Source: JBBRYK01 sp038237665 (GTDB taxonomy: Bacteria > Actinomycetota > Thermoleophilia > Gaiellales > Gaiellaceae). From it: a stretch of DNA of 64,000 nucleotides. This document shows, piece by piece, positions 7,917 to 16,295 of this stretch. Made by a program: the position numbers and the translations under genes. Position 1 is the first letter of the stretch, and each line of letters opens with the position of its first letter. The DNA is taken from positions 25,523 through 89,522 of the forward strand of contig JBBRYK010000001.1 of the NCBI GenBank assembly GCA_038237665.1. Reading direction: 5' to 3'. The notes under the pieces are model-generated. The model saw nothing but the letters and a program-made list of their open reading frames with translations. It did no database searches and had not been told where the DNA came from.

Positions 7917-9427
7917 GCGAGCCGACCGCCACTCCGCTCCTCGAGCTGCGCGGGATCGCGAAGTCGTACGGCGGTGTGCAAGCGCTCGCCGACGTCAGCT
8001 TCGCGATTCAGCCTGCCGCGGTTCACGCGCTCGTCGGCGAGAACGGCGCCGGGAAGTCGACCCTCGTCAAGATCGTCACCGGTGTCGTGCACCCGGACGA
8101 CGGCGAGCTGCTGATCGACGGAGAACCGACCCGCGTCGGCGACCCGCAGGCGGCACACCGGTTCGGGATCGTCGCCATGTATCAGGAGCCGACGGTCTTT
8201 CCCGACCTCACGGTCGCGGAGAACGTCTTCGCGGGCCGCCACCCGAGGACCGGGGTCCGCACCGTCGACTGGGGCGCGATGCGGACCGAAGCCTCACGCA
8301 TCCTCAACGAGCTCGGCGTCGATTTCGGCGCCGACACCCCCGTACGCGGCCTCGGGGTCGCCGACCGCCAGCTGCTCGAGATCGCGAAGGCTCTCTCGTC
8401 GAGCGCTCGCCTCCTGATCATGGACGAGCCCACGGCGGCTCTCTCGCCGAACGAGGTCGAGAACCTCTTCGCCACAGTGCGCCGGCTCCGGGAGCGCGGG
8501 GTCGCGATCGTGTTCATCAGCCATCGGCTCGAGGAGGTGAGCGTGATTGCCGACACGGTGACGATCCTTCGCGACGGACGCCACGTCGCGACGCGCCCTG
8601 CAGCCGAGCTAGCGCACGGCGAGATCGTCCGGCTGATGGTCGGTCGCTCCCTCGACGCGCTCTTCCCGAAGGAGGAGGCAGAAATCGGCGACGTCGTCTT
8701 CCGGGCCGAGGGTCTTTCGCGCGGCGGCGTCTTCTCGAATATCGCCTTCGAGCTACGTCGTGGCGAAATCGTCGGTCTCGCCGGTTTCGTCGGCTCGGGA
8801 CGGACGGAGGTGGCACGCAGCATCTTCGGCATCGACCCGCTCGACAGAGGACGCCTGTGGATCGACGGACGGCCGTTCGGGCCGCGTTCGCCCAGGGCGG
8901 CGCTCCGCCGCGGCCTCGCCTACCTCCCCGAGGATCGCCTCCACCAGGGCCTCGTCCAGCCGATGTCGGTCGCGCAGAACGTCTCCATGGCGGTGTTGCC
9001 TCAACTGACACCGGGTGGGCTCCTGCGCCCTCGACGGGAGCGCGCGCTCGCGCGGCGCTTCATGGAGCAGCTTCGGATCAAGGCGACCTCGCCCGCGCAG
9101 ATCGTTCGCAGCCTTTCGGGCGGGAATCAGCAGAAGGTCGTCCTCTCGAAGTGGCTCGCCGCGGAACCGAAGATCCTCATCCTCGACGAGCCCACTCACG
9201 GAGTCGACGTCGGTACCAAGGCCGACGTCCACCGAACGATCTCCCACCTCGCCGCGCAGGGCCTCACGATCCTCCTCATCTCCTCCGAGCTGCTCGAGGT
9301 GCTCGGCATGAGCGACCGGATCCTCGTCATGCGCGAGGGGCGGCTGGTCGCCGAGATCGGACGCGGCGAGGCAACAGAGGAGCGCGTGATCGCCGCGGCC
9401 GCCGGCGTCGCAGAGGCTGCCGCATGA
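7913..9427 (+). CDS. rhaT: Rhamnose ABC importer, ATP-binding protein (two ATPase domains)
   Basis: A 504-residue double ATPase of the carbohydrate uptake class 2 (CUT2) type. The first domain has Walker A GENGAGKST near residue 43, YQEPTVFPDLTV and Walker B LLIMDEPTA. The second has a degenerate Walker A (GFVGSGRTEV), a good signature LSGGNQQK near residue 400 and LILDEPTHG, the usual asymmetry of this family. It energises uptake through the two permeases encoded next. It overlaps both neighbours by 4 bases. Rhamnose specificity is inferred from the operon and from the binding protein. Confidence 0.9.
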   Translation: MSEPTATPLLELRGIAKSYGGVQALADVSFAIQPAAVHALVGENGAGKSTLVKIVTGVVHPDDGELLIDGEPTRVGDPQAAHRFGIVAMYQEPTVFPDLTVAENVFAGRHPRTGVRTVDWGAMRTEASRILNELGVDFGADTPVRGLGVADRQLLEIAKALSSSARLLIMDEPTAALSPNEVENLFATVRRLRERGVAIVFISHRLEEVSVIADTVTILRDGRHVATRPAAELAHGEIVRLMVGRSLDALFPKEEAEIGDVVFRAEGLSRGGVFSNIAFELRRGEIVGLAGFVGSGRTEVARSIFGIDPLDRGRLWIDGRPFGPRSPRAALRRGLAYLPEDRLHQGLVQPMSVAQNVSMAVLPQLTPGGLLRPRRERALARRFMEQLRIKATSPAQIVRSLSGGNQQKVVLSKWLAAEPKILILDEPTHGVDVGTKADVHRTISHLAAQGLTILLISSELLEVLGMSDRILVMREGRLVAEIGRGEATEERVIAAAAGVAEAAA

Positions 9428-10470
9428 GTCCCTCGCTCCGCGGCATCACTCCGCAGACCCTTGCCGCCGCCGTCCTCCGGCTCCGTGAGTTCGGCATTCT
9501 CCTGGCACTCGGGGCTGCGGTGGCGTTCTTCACGATCCGCGCGCCGAACTTCGACAGCGTCGGCAACTGGCAAGGGATCGCGCAGAACGTCGCGATCGTC
9601 ATCGTCGTCGGGGTCGGCGAGACGCTGGTTGTCCTCACGCGCAACATCGACCTGAGCGTGGGGTCGATCGTGGGGCTGACTGCGTACCTCTCGGCTGCGA
9701 CCTTCGCCCATTACAGCGGTGCCCCTCTTCCGGTTGTGGCGCTGATCGCGGTAGCGATTGGACTGTGTCTCGGTCTCGCGAACGGGCTCCTGGTGGCGGT
9801 CGCGAAGGTTCCCGCGATCATCGCGACGCTCGCGACGCTGGCGATCTACCGGGGAATCGACGTGCAGATCACCGGCGGAGGAAACATCACCGCCTACGAG
9901 CTCCCCGACCGCTTCCTCAAGCTCGCATCGACGAAGCCGGCAGGCGTTCCCACGCTCGCCTGGGTCGCAGCCGGGGTCGCCGTCGTGGGCGCCGCCGCGG
10001 TTCGCTGGGCGCCGTGGAGCAGAGACCTCTACGCGATCGGCTCCAATCCAGAGGCTGCGCGCTTTGCCGGGATCCCGGTCGGACGGCGAGTGATCACGGC
10101 GTTCGCATTGAGCGGCGCGCTCGCCGGCCTCGGCGGCTTCCTCTGGGCGTCGCGCTTTCCGACCGTCGACGCCGTCGCCGCCAAGGGCTTCGAGCTCGAC
10201 GTCATCACAGCGGTCGTCATCGGCGGCGTCAACGTCTTCGGCGGGTCGGGAACGATGCTCGGCGTCGCCCTGGGAGCGCTCCTCGTCGCCACGATCCAGA
10301 ACGGGTTCACGCTGCTCCGCATCTCCGAGTTCTGGCGGCTGTTCTTCAACGGTTTTGCCATCGTCGTGGCGGTCACGATCGACGCGCTCGTCACGCGGCG
10401 GCTCCAGGAGGCCCTGCGGAGGCGTCGCGCCGAGGCCCTCGCCGCCAGACATCTCGAGGCCGGTGCATGA
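9424..10470 (+). CDS. rhaP: Rhamnose ABC importer, permease 1
   Basis: A 348-residue polytopic inner-membrane protein of the RbsC/BPD_transp_2 family. It shows about ten hydrophobic segments, LTRNIDLSVGSIVG (the conserved NIDLSVG loop) and the EAA-like coupling motif in IGSNPEAARFAGI. It pairs with the second permease to form the channel. Start ATG and stop TGA both take part in 4-base ATGA overlaps with its neighbours. A charged tail (RRLQEALRRRRAEALAAR) follows the last membrane segment. Confidence 0.9.
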   Translation: MSPSLRGITPQTLAAAVLRLREFGILLALGAAVAFFTIRAPNFDSVGNWQGIAQNVAIVIVVGVGETLVVLTRNIDLSVGSIVGLTAYLSAATFAHYSGAPLPVVALIAVAIGLCLGLANGLLVAVAKVPAIIATLATLAIYRGIDVQITGGGNITAYELPDRFLKLASTKPAGVPTLAWVAAGVAVVGAAAVRWAPWSRDLYAIGSNPEAARFAGIPVGRRVITAFALSGALAGLGGFLWASRFPTVDAVAAKGFELDVITAVVIGGVNVFGGSGTMLGVALGALLVATIQNGFTLLRISEFWRLFFNGFAIVVAVTIDALVTRRLQEALRRRRAEALAARHLEAGA

Positions 10471-11537
10471 AGGCCGCGCAGGCGATCGCTGTCCGCCTGC
10501 TCGCCCGCTGGGAGACGCTCCTCGTTGTCGCCATCGTCGGCGCAGGCATCTGGAGCACGACCCTCTCGCCGTTCTTCCTGCAGCGGGCGAACCTGCTCGA
10601 CCTCCTGACGCCCTACATCTTCATCGGGCTGATGGCCTTCGGGCTCGCGTTCGTCGTCATCGCCGGCGAGATTGACATCTCGATCGTCTCGAACATGGCG
10701 GCGTCCGTCGTCTGCTTCGCGCAGCTCTATGCCGCCGGGGTCAACGTCTGGCTCGCGGCACTGATCGGACTCGGTGTGGCGACAGTTCTCGGGCTTGTCA
10801 ACGGTGCTCTCGTCAGCCTGCTCGAGCTCCCCTCGCTCGCGATCACGCTGGGGACGTTGGCCGCCTACAGCGGCCTTGCCTACGTCATCCTTTCCGGCGA
10901 GGGCGTCGCCTCCTTCCCCGCCGGCTACAGCAAGATCGGCGGGGGCTACATCGGGAAGGAGCTTCCGATCGCGCTGCTCGTCGTGATTGCGCTCGCGCTC
11001 GTGCTCGGGCTCGTACTGCACGCGACGCGGTTCGGACGCTACGTCTTCACGATCGGGTCGAACCGCGAAGCGGCACGCTTCTCAGGCATACCCGTGGCGC
11101 GTGTTCGGATGACGGTCTTCGCGGTCTCGGGTCTGATGGCGGGGTTCGCCGGCGTCGTCTACGTCGGCTACTTCGGGTCCGCCCGCGCCGACGCCGGAAC
11201 CGGATCGCTCCTTGACGTCGTGACGGCCGTCGTGCTCGGAGGGGTCGACATCTTCGGCGGCGCTGGCTCGATGCTCGGCGTGTTCCTCGCTCTCATCCTG
11301 GTCGCGGAGCTCCGCAACGGGATGCAGCTGGCGAACATCCAGGGCGACACCCAGGACATCGTGATCGGCGGGCTCTTGCTCGCGGCGATCATCGCCGGCA
11401 ACCTGCTCCGCGCCGTCCAGGGAGGGCGGATCCGAGTGGGGCCGCTCCGCCTAGCTCGAAGGGAGGTGGTCGAACACGAAGCGACCGAGGCGATCATCGC
11501 CTCCAAGTTGGCACCCGAAAACCTGAAAGGAAGGTAA
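10467..11537 (+). CDS. rhaQ: Rhamnose ABC importer, permease 2
   Basis: A 356-residue BPD_transp_2 permease related to its partner just upstream. It has AGEIDISIVSNMA in place of the NIDLS loop, about ten hydrophobic segments, and the coupling motif IGSNREAARFSGI. The C-terminal tail is charged and cytoplasmic. It starts in an ATGA overlap with the first permease gene, and the binding-protein gene follows after 4 bases with its own good ribosome-binding site. Confidence 0.9.
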   Translation: MKAAQAIAVRLLARWETLLVVAIVGAGIWSTTLSPFFLQRANLLDLLTPYIFIGLMAFGLAFVVIAGEIDISIVSNMAASVVCFAQLYAAGVNVWLAALIGLGVATVLGLVNGALVSLLELPSLAITLGTLAAYSGLAYVILSGEGVASFPAGYSKIGGGYIGKELPIALLVVIALALVLGLVLHATRFGRYVFTIGSNREAARFSGIPVARVRMTVFAVSGLMAGFAGVVYVGYFGSARADAGTGSLLDVVTAVVLGGVDIFGGAGSMLGVFLALILVAELRNGMQLANIQGDTQDIVIGGLLLAAIIAGNLLRAVQGGRIRVGPLRLARREVVEHEATEAIIASKLAPENLKGR

Positions 11538-11541
11538 ACGA

Positions 11542-12567
11542 ATGCATAGATGGAGACTCGCCCCCGTCGGCGTGGTCGCAGGCGCCGCGCTCGCTACCAC
11601 CCTGGCCTTGACGCTCTCGGCCGGGGCCACCACCAACAAGGGCTACAAGATCTTCTTCCTGCCGAAGACGACGACGATCCCGGTCTTCACGCAGAACGCC
11701 AAGGGCGCGAAGGCGGCGGCGAAGGAGCTGGGTGACAGCGTCACCTACAACGGCCCCACTGACGTTTCGGGACCCAAGCAAGTGCCGTTCATCGACTCTG
11801 CCGCTCGGCAGGGCTACAACGGGATCGTCATCTCGACACCGGACGCGAACGCCGTCGCTCCGGCGCTCAAGCGCGCCATGGCGAAGGGCGTGAAGGTGGT
11901 CTCGTACGACGCTGACACGGCGCCCGACTCGCGCACGATCTTCGTTGCCCCCTCCTCGAACAAGCTGATCGGCGCGCTCGAGGTGCAGTGGGCCTTCGAC
12001 GAGACGGGCGGCAAGGGTGAAATCGCCATCCTCTCGGCGACGCCGACGTCTCCGAACCAGAACACGTGGATCAAGTTCATGAAGCAGGAGCTGGCGAAGC
12101 CGAAGTACAAGAACATGAAGCTGGTCAAGATCGCCTACGGCAACGACGAGCCGACCGAGTCCGCCAAGCAGACGCAGGCGCTCGTTCAGGCGTACCCGAA
12201 GCTGAAGGCGATCATCGCTCCGACGACCGTGGGCATCCAGGCCGCGGCGCAGGAGCTTCAGCAGGAGGGCAAGTGCGGCAAGATCCAGCTCACCGGGCTC
12301 GGCCTTCCCAACGACATGCGCAAGTACGTCAAGGCCGGGTGTGCGAACAAGTTCGGTCTCTGGGACGAGCAGGCTCTCGGCTACCTCGCGACCTACGTCG
12401 TTCACAACGTGATCGCGGGCAAGCTGACCGGCAAGCTCGGGCAGTCCTTCACGGCCGGGCACCTCGGCAAGTTCACCGTCGCTGTCAGCGACGGCAACAA
12501 GCCAGTGGTCGTTCTCGGCCCGCCCCTGGCGTTCACGCCGCAGAACATCGACAAGTACCACTTCTAG
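11542..12567 (+). CDS. rhaS: Rhamnose ABC importer, periplasmic-type binding protein
   Basis: A 341-residue type I solute-binding protein of the RhaS group (TIGR02637-like). Residues 1-30 form a secretion signal with a long hydrophobic core ending in SAGATT; there is no lipobox cysteine, so it is probably exported by Sec and either released or held by an uncleaved signal. Mature protein begins near KGYKIFFLPKTT and includes the ligand-lobe sequences STPDANAVAP and SYDADTAPDSR. An AAGGAAGG ribosome-binding site lies about 8 bases before the ATG, stronger than for the other genes of this operon, in line with binding proteins being needed in excess over the permeases. Confidence 0.9.
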   Translation: MHRWRLAPVGVVAGAALATTLALTLSAGATTNKGYKIFFLPKTTTIPVFTQNAKGAKAAAKELGDSVTYNGPTDVSGPKQVPFIDSAARQGYNGIVISTPDANAVAPALKRAMAKGVKVVSYDADTAPDSRTIFVAPSSNKLIGALEVQWAFDETGGKGEIAILSATPTSPNQNTWIKFMKQELAKPKYKNMKLVKIAYGNDEPTESAKQTQALVQAYPKLKAIIAPTTVGIQAAAQELQQEGKCGKIQLTGLGLPNDMRKYVKAGCANKFGLWDEQALGYLATYVVHNVIAGKLTGKLGQSFTAGHLGKFTVAVSDGNKPVVVLGPPLAFTPQNIDKYHF

Positions 12568-12573
12568 AAAAGC

Positions 12574-12620
12574 CCCGGACAGGAGGGCGGAGGCGTCTCG
12601 GCTTCCGCCCTCCGTCCGGG
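12574..12620 (+). promoter_or_regulatory. Very stable intercistronic hairpin between rhaS and the ASRT-family gene
   Basis: The two arms 12574-12594 and 12601-12620 pair over 20 base pairs with one bulged A (12581), one G-U pair and a 6-base loop. No T-run follows, so it is not a classic intrinsic terminator. The ribosome-binding site of the next gene starts one base after the stem. It could shield the rhaS message from 3' decay or reduce expression of the downstream gene. Confidence 0.8.
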
Positions 12621-12630
12621 AGGAGCGAAA

Positions 12631-12996
12631 TTGTCCGGAGGCAGGGAGCGATGGTTCGTACCGGACGCCTTTCTCCCGGTGGGGTCGTCGCACGGCGTCG
12701 CCAGCCACGAATCGGCTTGCCTCTTGAACTGCGGTGACGAGGAGACCCGGGTCCGGTTCACGTTCTTTTTCGAGGACCGGGATCCGCTCGGGCCCGTCGA
12801 AGTGCTCCTCGGCGCGCGCCGCGCCCGGCACGTACGCCTCGACGATCCCGCCCAGATCGGGGGCGTCGAGCTTCCTCGAGGAGTCTGCTACGCGTACGCC
12901 GTCGAAAGCGACGTGCCCATCGTCCTCCAGCACTCCCGCCTCGACACCTCGAACGGCGCATACACGCTCTTCACGACGATCGCCTACGGCGAGTAG
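12631..12996 (+). CDS. Anabaena sensory rhodopsin transducer (ASRT) family small-molecule-binding protein
   Basis: A 121-residue single-domain beta-sandwich protein. Recognisable landmarks of the ASRT family (PF07100) are FVPDAFLP near the N terminus, SHESACLLNCGDEE, the acidic strand FFFEDRDPLGP, an arginine-rich ARRARHVRLDD and VPIVLQHSRLD near the C terminus. In Anabaena the family member partners a rhodopsin, but comparative work by the Aravind group found most members beside sugar-metabolism genes and proposed a small-molecule-binding role. Here it closes the rhamnose operon, which supports a sugar-sensing or regulatory role and not phototransduction; no rhodopsin gene is in the window. 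Start is TTG at 12631, supported by AGGAG at 12621-12625. Confidence 0.82.
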   Translation: MSGGRERWFVPDAFLPVGSSHGVASHESACLLNCGDEETRVRFTFFFEDRDPLGPVEVLLGARRARHVRLDDPAQIGGVELPRGVCYAYAVESDVPIVLQHSRLDTSNGAYTLFTTIAYGE

Positions 12997-13157
12997 ATCC
13001 CGCCAAGGAGGCCCGCCGTCCGGCGCGACGCGTGACCGCGTCACCGGCATCCCGACGCGACCGCGACTGGACCGCCGCGCCGAGCTCTCCGGTCTCCGCA
13101 TCACGCGCGACGATCGAGTACGTCACACCGTGAATCTAAGCGAGCTGCCAGGCCGCG
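12997..13157. other. Intergenic gap after the rhamnose operon
   Basis: About 160 bases without a supported gene. A small hairpin GTGAC (13032-13036) / GTCAC (13040-13044) is visible. No T-run terminator is seen, so where the rhamnose transcript ends is unclear. Confidence 0.4.
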
Positions 13158-13163
13158 TATCCT
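13158..13163 (+). promoter_or_regulatory. -10 box of the pgsA-like gene (leaderless)
   Basis: TATCCT followed by 7 bases and the GTG start at 13171. A -35 box is not obvious. Transcription should begin at or next to the start codon. Confidence 0.55.
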
Positions 13164-13170
13164 TGCTGCA

Positions 13171-13722
13171 GTGGCCACCAGAGCCGTCCCTTTGCCGCTG
13201 GAGCGGCTGCCGAATGCGCTGACGATCGCGCGGTTCGCGCTGATTCCACTGTTCGTCGCCTTCCTCCTCTCCGCCGAGGGCGGCCACAGCTGGGCGGCGG
13301 GAGTCGTGTTCGGAATCGCCGGAGTGACCGACCAGATCGACGGCTGGCTGGCCAGGCGCTGGCGCGCCGAATCCAACTTCGGCCGGATCGCCGACCCCCT
13401 GGCCGACCGGCTGATGATCGGCTCGGCGGTCATTCTGCTGGTCATCGCCGACCGGCTGCCGTGGCCCGCCCTCGCGATCGTCGTCGCCCGAGACGCCGTG
13501 CTGGTGCTCGGGCTGACCCTCTTCGCCGGGCGCGGGATCTCCGTCGAGGTCAACTTCGTCGGCAAGGTCGCGACCTGGGCGCTCTACTCGTCCGTCGGCT
13601 TCGTGCTCGTCACGCACAAGTCCGACGAGTGGCCGCTCTGGATCTTCTGGGTCGGAGTGGGACTCGCGGTTGCCGCAGGTGGGCAATACGTCTACGACAC
13701 ATGGAAGGAAATCCGTCGATGA
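13171..13722 (+). CDS. pgsA: CDP-alcohol phosphatidyltransferase (PgsA-like)
   Basis: A 183-residue membrane enzyme that transfers a phosphatidyl group from CDP-diacylglycerol to an alcohol, probably glycerol 3-phosphate. The full catalytic motif D-x2-D-G-x2-A-R-x8-G-x3-D-x3-D is intact, beginning at DQIDGWLAR and ending at RIADPLADR. Five or six hydrophobic segments follow the family plan. Start GTG at 13171 lies 7 bases after a -10 box. The stop overlaps the ATG of the next gene (ATGA). In many actinobacteria pgsA stands next to cinA and recA; here it is coupled to a sugar nucleotidyltransferase, so phosphatidylinositol-phosphate-type or other head groups cannot be excluded. Confidence 0.85.
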   Translation: MATRAVPLPLERLPNALTIARFALIPLFVAFLLSAEGGHSWAAGVVFGIAGVTDQIDGWLARRWRAESNFGRIADPLADRLMIGSAVILLVIADRLPWPALAIVVARDAVLVLGLTLFAGRGISVEVNFVGKVATWALYSSVGFVLVTHKSDEWPLWIFWVGVGLAVAAGGQYVYDTWKEIRR

Positions 13723-16226
13723 AGGCCGTCGTCATGGCGGGCGGGGAGGGGACCCGTCTCCGGCCGCTGACGTCGAACCAGCCGAAGCCGATGGTTCCGA
13801 TCGTCGGCAAGCCGTGCATGGAGCACATTCTCGAATTGCTCAAGGAGCACGGCTTCGAGGACATCGTCGTCACGCTCGCGTTCCTCCCGCAGGCGATCCG
13901 GGGCTACTTCGGCGACGGGGAGTCGCTCGGCCTGCGGATCGAGTACTCGGTCGAGGAGGCGCCGCTCGGAACCGCCGGCTCGGTGCGGCTTGCTTCCGCC
14001 CGCCTGACGGAGACGTTCCTCGTCATCTCGGGCGATGCGCTCTGCGACGTCGATCTGACGCGGCTGGTCGAGTTCCATCGCGAGAAGGGGGCGGCGGTGA
14101 CGATCGGCCTGAAGTCGGTCGAGAACCCGCTCGAGTTCGGGATCGTCGTGACCGATTCCGAGGGCCGCGTCGAGCGCTTCCTCGAGAAGCCCTCGTGGAG
14201 CCAGGTCTTCTCGGACACGATCAACACCGGCATCTACGTGATCGAGCCTGAGGTCCTGCAGCACATCCCGACCGACCGCCCCTACGACTTCTCCAAGGAG
14301 CTCTTTCCGCACCTGCTCGAGATGGGGCGGCCGATCTACGGCCACGTCATGGACGGCTACTGGCAGGACATCGGCAATCTCGACCAGTACCGGCAGGCGA
14401 ACTTCGACGCACTCGACCAGAGCGTCCGCCTGAACATCGCGGGCATCCGGATCCGCGGGAACATCTGGCTCGGGGAGGCTGCCGACGTCGCCGACCTGGA
14501 GGCCGTCGAGGCGCCTGCGTTCGTCGGGAACTACTGCCGGATCGATTCGGGGGCCACGGTCGGCCCGTACTCCGTGCTCGGTACGAGCGTGACCCTGCGC
14601 GAACGTGCCCGAACGGCCCACTCGGTGATCGACGCCTCGACGCACATCGGGCGCCGTGCGCTGATCGAAGGGGCAATTCTGGGCCGAAGCTGCGACGTCC
14701 GCGAGCACGTACGGATCCACGAAGGTGTCGCGATCGGTGACGAGGTCACGCTCGGCGCCCAGACGGTGGTCATGCCCGGCGTCCGCATCTACCCCTACAA
14801 GGAGGTCGAGTCCGGCGCCCACATCTACGAAAGCGTGATCTGGGAATCGCGCGCCTCCTCGCGCCTCTTCACCAAGGAGGGCGTGAGCGGGCTCGTCAAC
14901 GTCGACCTGACGCCCGAGACGGCCGTTCGACTCGCCGCAGCGCTCGGGACGGCGCTGAAGCGCGGAGCGCGGGTCGTCGCCAGCCGTGAGTCTCCCGCCG
15001 CCTGTCGGATGCTGAAGCGGGCGCTGATCGCGGGCCTGACTTCGACCGGCGTCGGGGTCGCCGACCTTCGCGTCATCCCCGCCTCCGTGGCACGGCACCT
15101 GCTGAAGACGGAGAGCTACGACGCCGGCGTCCACGTCGGCGCCAGCACCTCGGATCCGGAGATCGTCCAGATCCGGTTCTTCGAACCGCCCGGCATCCAG
15201 CTGTCGGCCGGCCTCCAGAAGGAGATCGAGAAGCACTTCACGCGCCACGAGCTGCGCCGGGTGAACTTCGGCGAGATCGGCGCCGTCACCTACCCGGCGC
15301 GGGTCCGCGAGAGCTACGCCCAGGACCTCCTGAGCACGCTCGACCTGGAGGCGATCCGCAAGCGGGGGTTCCGCATCGTCGTCGACTACGGCTACTCGGC
15401 GGCGTCGTTCGTGCTCCCGCTGCTGCTCGGGCCGCTCGGCGTCGAGGCGATCAGCGCCCACGGCTTCACCGCGGAGGGCCCGACCGGCCCCACACTCCTG
15501 CGGCGGACGATCGGCCAGGCCAAGCGACTCGTGCCGGCGGTCGGCGCCCACTTCGGCGTCGTGTTCGACAGTGCCGCCGAGAGGCTCTACCTGATCGACG
15601 AGCAGGGCCACGAAGTTCCCGTCGAGCAGACGCTGCTGCTGTTCCTCCGGCTGATCGGGTCGGACGGCAGACGCGGAAAGCTCGCGTTTCCGGTCACGGT
15701 GACGACGCAGGTCGACCGGATCGTCGAAGGCGCAGGGCTCGAGATCGTGCGCACGCCCGCCTCGCTCGCCGAGCTCACCCGGGTGGCCGCCGAGGACGGC
15801 GTGATCTTCGCGGGCGCGCTGGGTGGCGGCTACGTCTTCCCCGAGTTCCTGCCCGCCTACGACGCCGTCGCGAGCCTCTGCAAGCTGCTCGAGCTGCTGG
15901 CGCCCGTCGACGAGCCGCTCTCGGCGCTCGTGGACACGCTGCCGCGCTCGACCCTCGTGCACCGCCAGCTCCCCTGCCCGTGGGCGCTGAAGGGCATGGT
16001 CATGCGGGTTCTGACCGAGGAGCTCCGCGACCGGGACGTCGACCTGATCGACGGGATCAAGGTGACCGACGAGCGCGGCTGGGCGCAGGTGCTCCCCGAC
16101 GCCGACGAGCCGCTCGTGCACATCTACGCGGAAGGGGAGACCGAGGAGCTCTCGGAGAAGCTCGAAGGCGAGCTTCAGCACCTCGTCGAGTCGATCATGC
16201 AGCGGGACGAGGCGGCCGTCACCTAG
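13719..16226 (+). CDS. Mannose-1-phosphate guanylyltransferase fused to a degenerate phosphomannomutase
   Basis: An 835-residue three-part protein. Residues 1-240 are a nucleotidyltransferase with GGEGTRLRPLT, KPM and GDALCDVD. Residues about 245-390 are left-handed beta-helix hexapeptide repeats (NYCRIDSGATVGPYSVLG and following). Residues about 395-835 match the alpha-D-phosphohexomutase fold, but the catalytic serine loop (normally TASHNP) reads GASTSDPE and the magnesium loop (normally DGDxDR) reads FDSAAERL, so this half is unlikely to be an active mutase. The guanylyltransferase should make GDP-mannose or a similar NDP-sugar; the mutase-like half may bind sugar phosphate as a regulatory or scaffolding domain. 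Coupled to the pgsA-like gene by ATGA. Confidence 0.85.
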   Translation: MKAVVMAGGEGTRLRPLTSNQPKPMVPIVGKPCMEHILELLKEHGFEDIVVTLAFLPQAIRGYFGDGESLGLRIEYSVEEAPLGTAGSVRLASARLTETFLVISGDALCDVDLTRLVEFHREKGAAVTIGLKSVENPLEFGIVVTDSEGRVERFLEKPSWSQVFSDTINTGIYVIEPEVLQHIPTDRPYDFSKELFPHLLEMGRPIYGHVMDGYWQDIGNLDQYRQANFDALDQSVRLNIAGIRIRGNIWLGEAADVADLEAVEAPAFVGNYCRIDSGATVGPYSVLGTSVTLRERARTAHSVIDASTHIGRRALIEGAILGRSCDVREHVRIHEGVAIGDEVTLGAQTVVMPGVRIYPYKEVESGAHIYESVIWESRASSRLFTKEGVSGLVNVDLTPETAVRLAAALGTALKRGARVVASRESPAACRMLKRALIAGLTSTGVGVADLRVIPASVARHLLKTESYDAGVHVGASTSDPEIVQIRFFEPPGIQLSAGLQKEIEKHFTRHELRRVNFGEIGAVTYPARVRESYAQDLLSTLDLEAIRKRGFRIVVDYGYSAASFVLPLLLGPLGVEAISAHGFTAEGPTGPTLLRRTIGQAKRLVPAVGAHFGVVFDSAAERLYLIDEQGHEVPVEQTLLLFLRLIGSDGRRGKLAFPVTVTTQVDRIVEGAGLEIVRTPASLAELTRVAAEDGVIFAGALGGGYVFPEFLPAYDAVASLCKLLELLAPVDEPLSALVDTLPRSTLVHRQLPCPWALKGMVMRVLTEELRDRDVDLIDGIKVTDERGWAQVLPDADEPLVHIYAEGETEELSEKLEGELQHLVESIMQRDEAAVT

Positions 16227-16250
16227 GAGCAAGGAAACGCCGTCGTAAGC

Positions 16251-16256
16251 TAGGAT
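16251..16256 (+). promoter_or_regulatory. -10 box before the RsiG-like gene
   Basis: TAGGAT. Transcription would start near 16263, giving either a leaderless TTG start there or a 33-base leader carrying GAAAGG for the TTG at 16296. Confidence 0.5.
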
Positions 16257-16295
16257 CTCTAGTTGAGGTTGAACCTTCCGACCGAAAGGCGCGCC

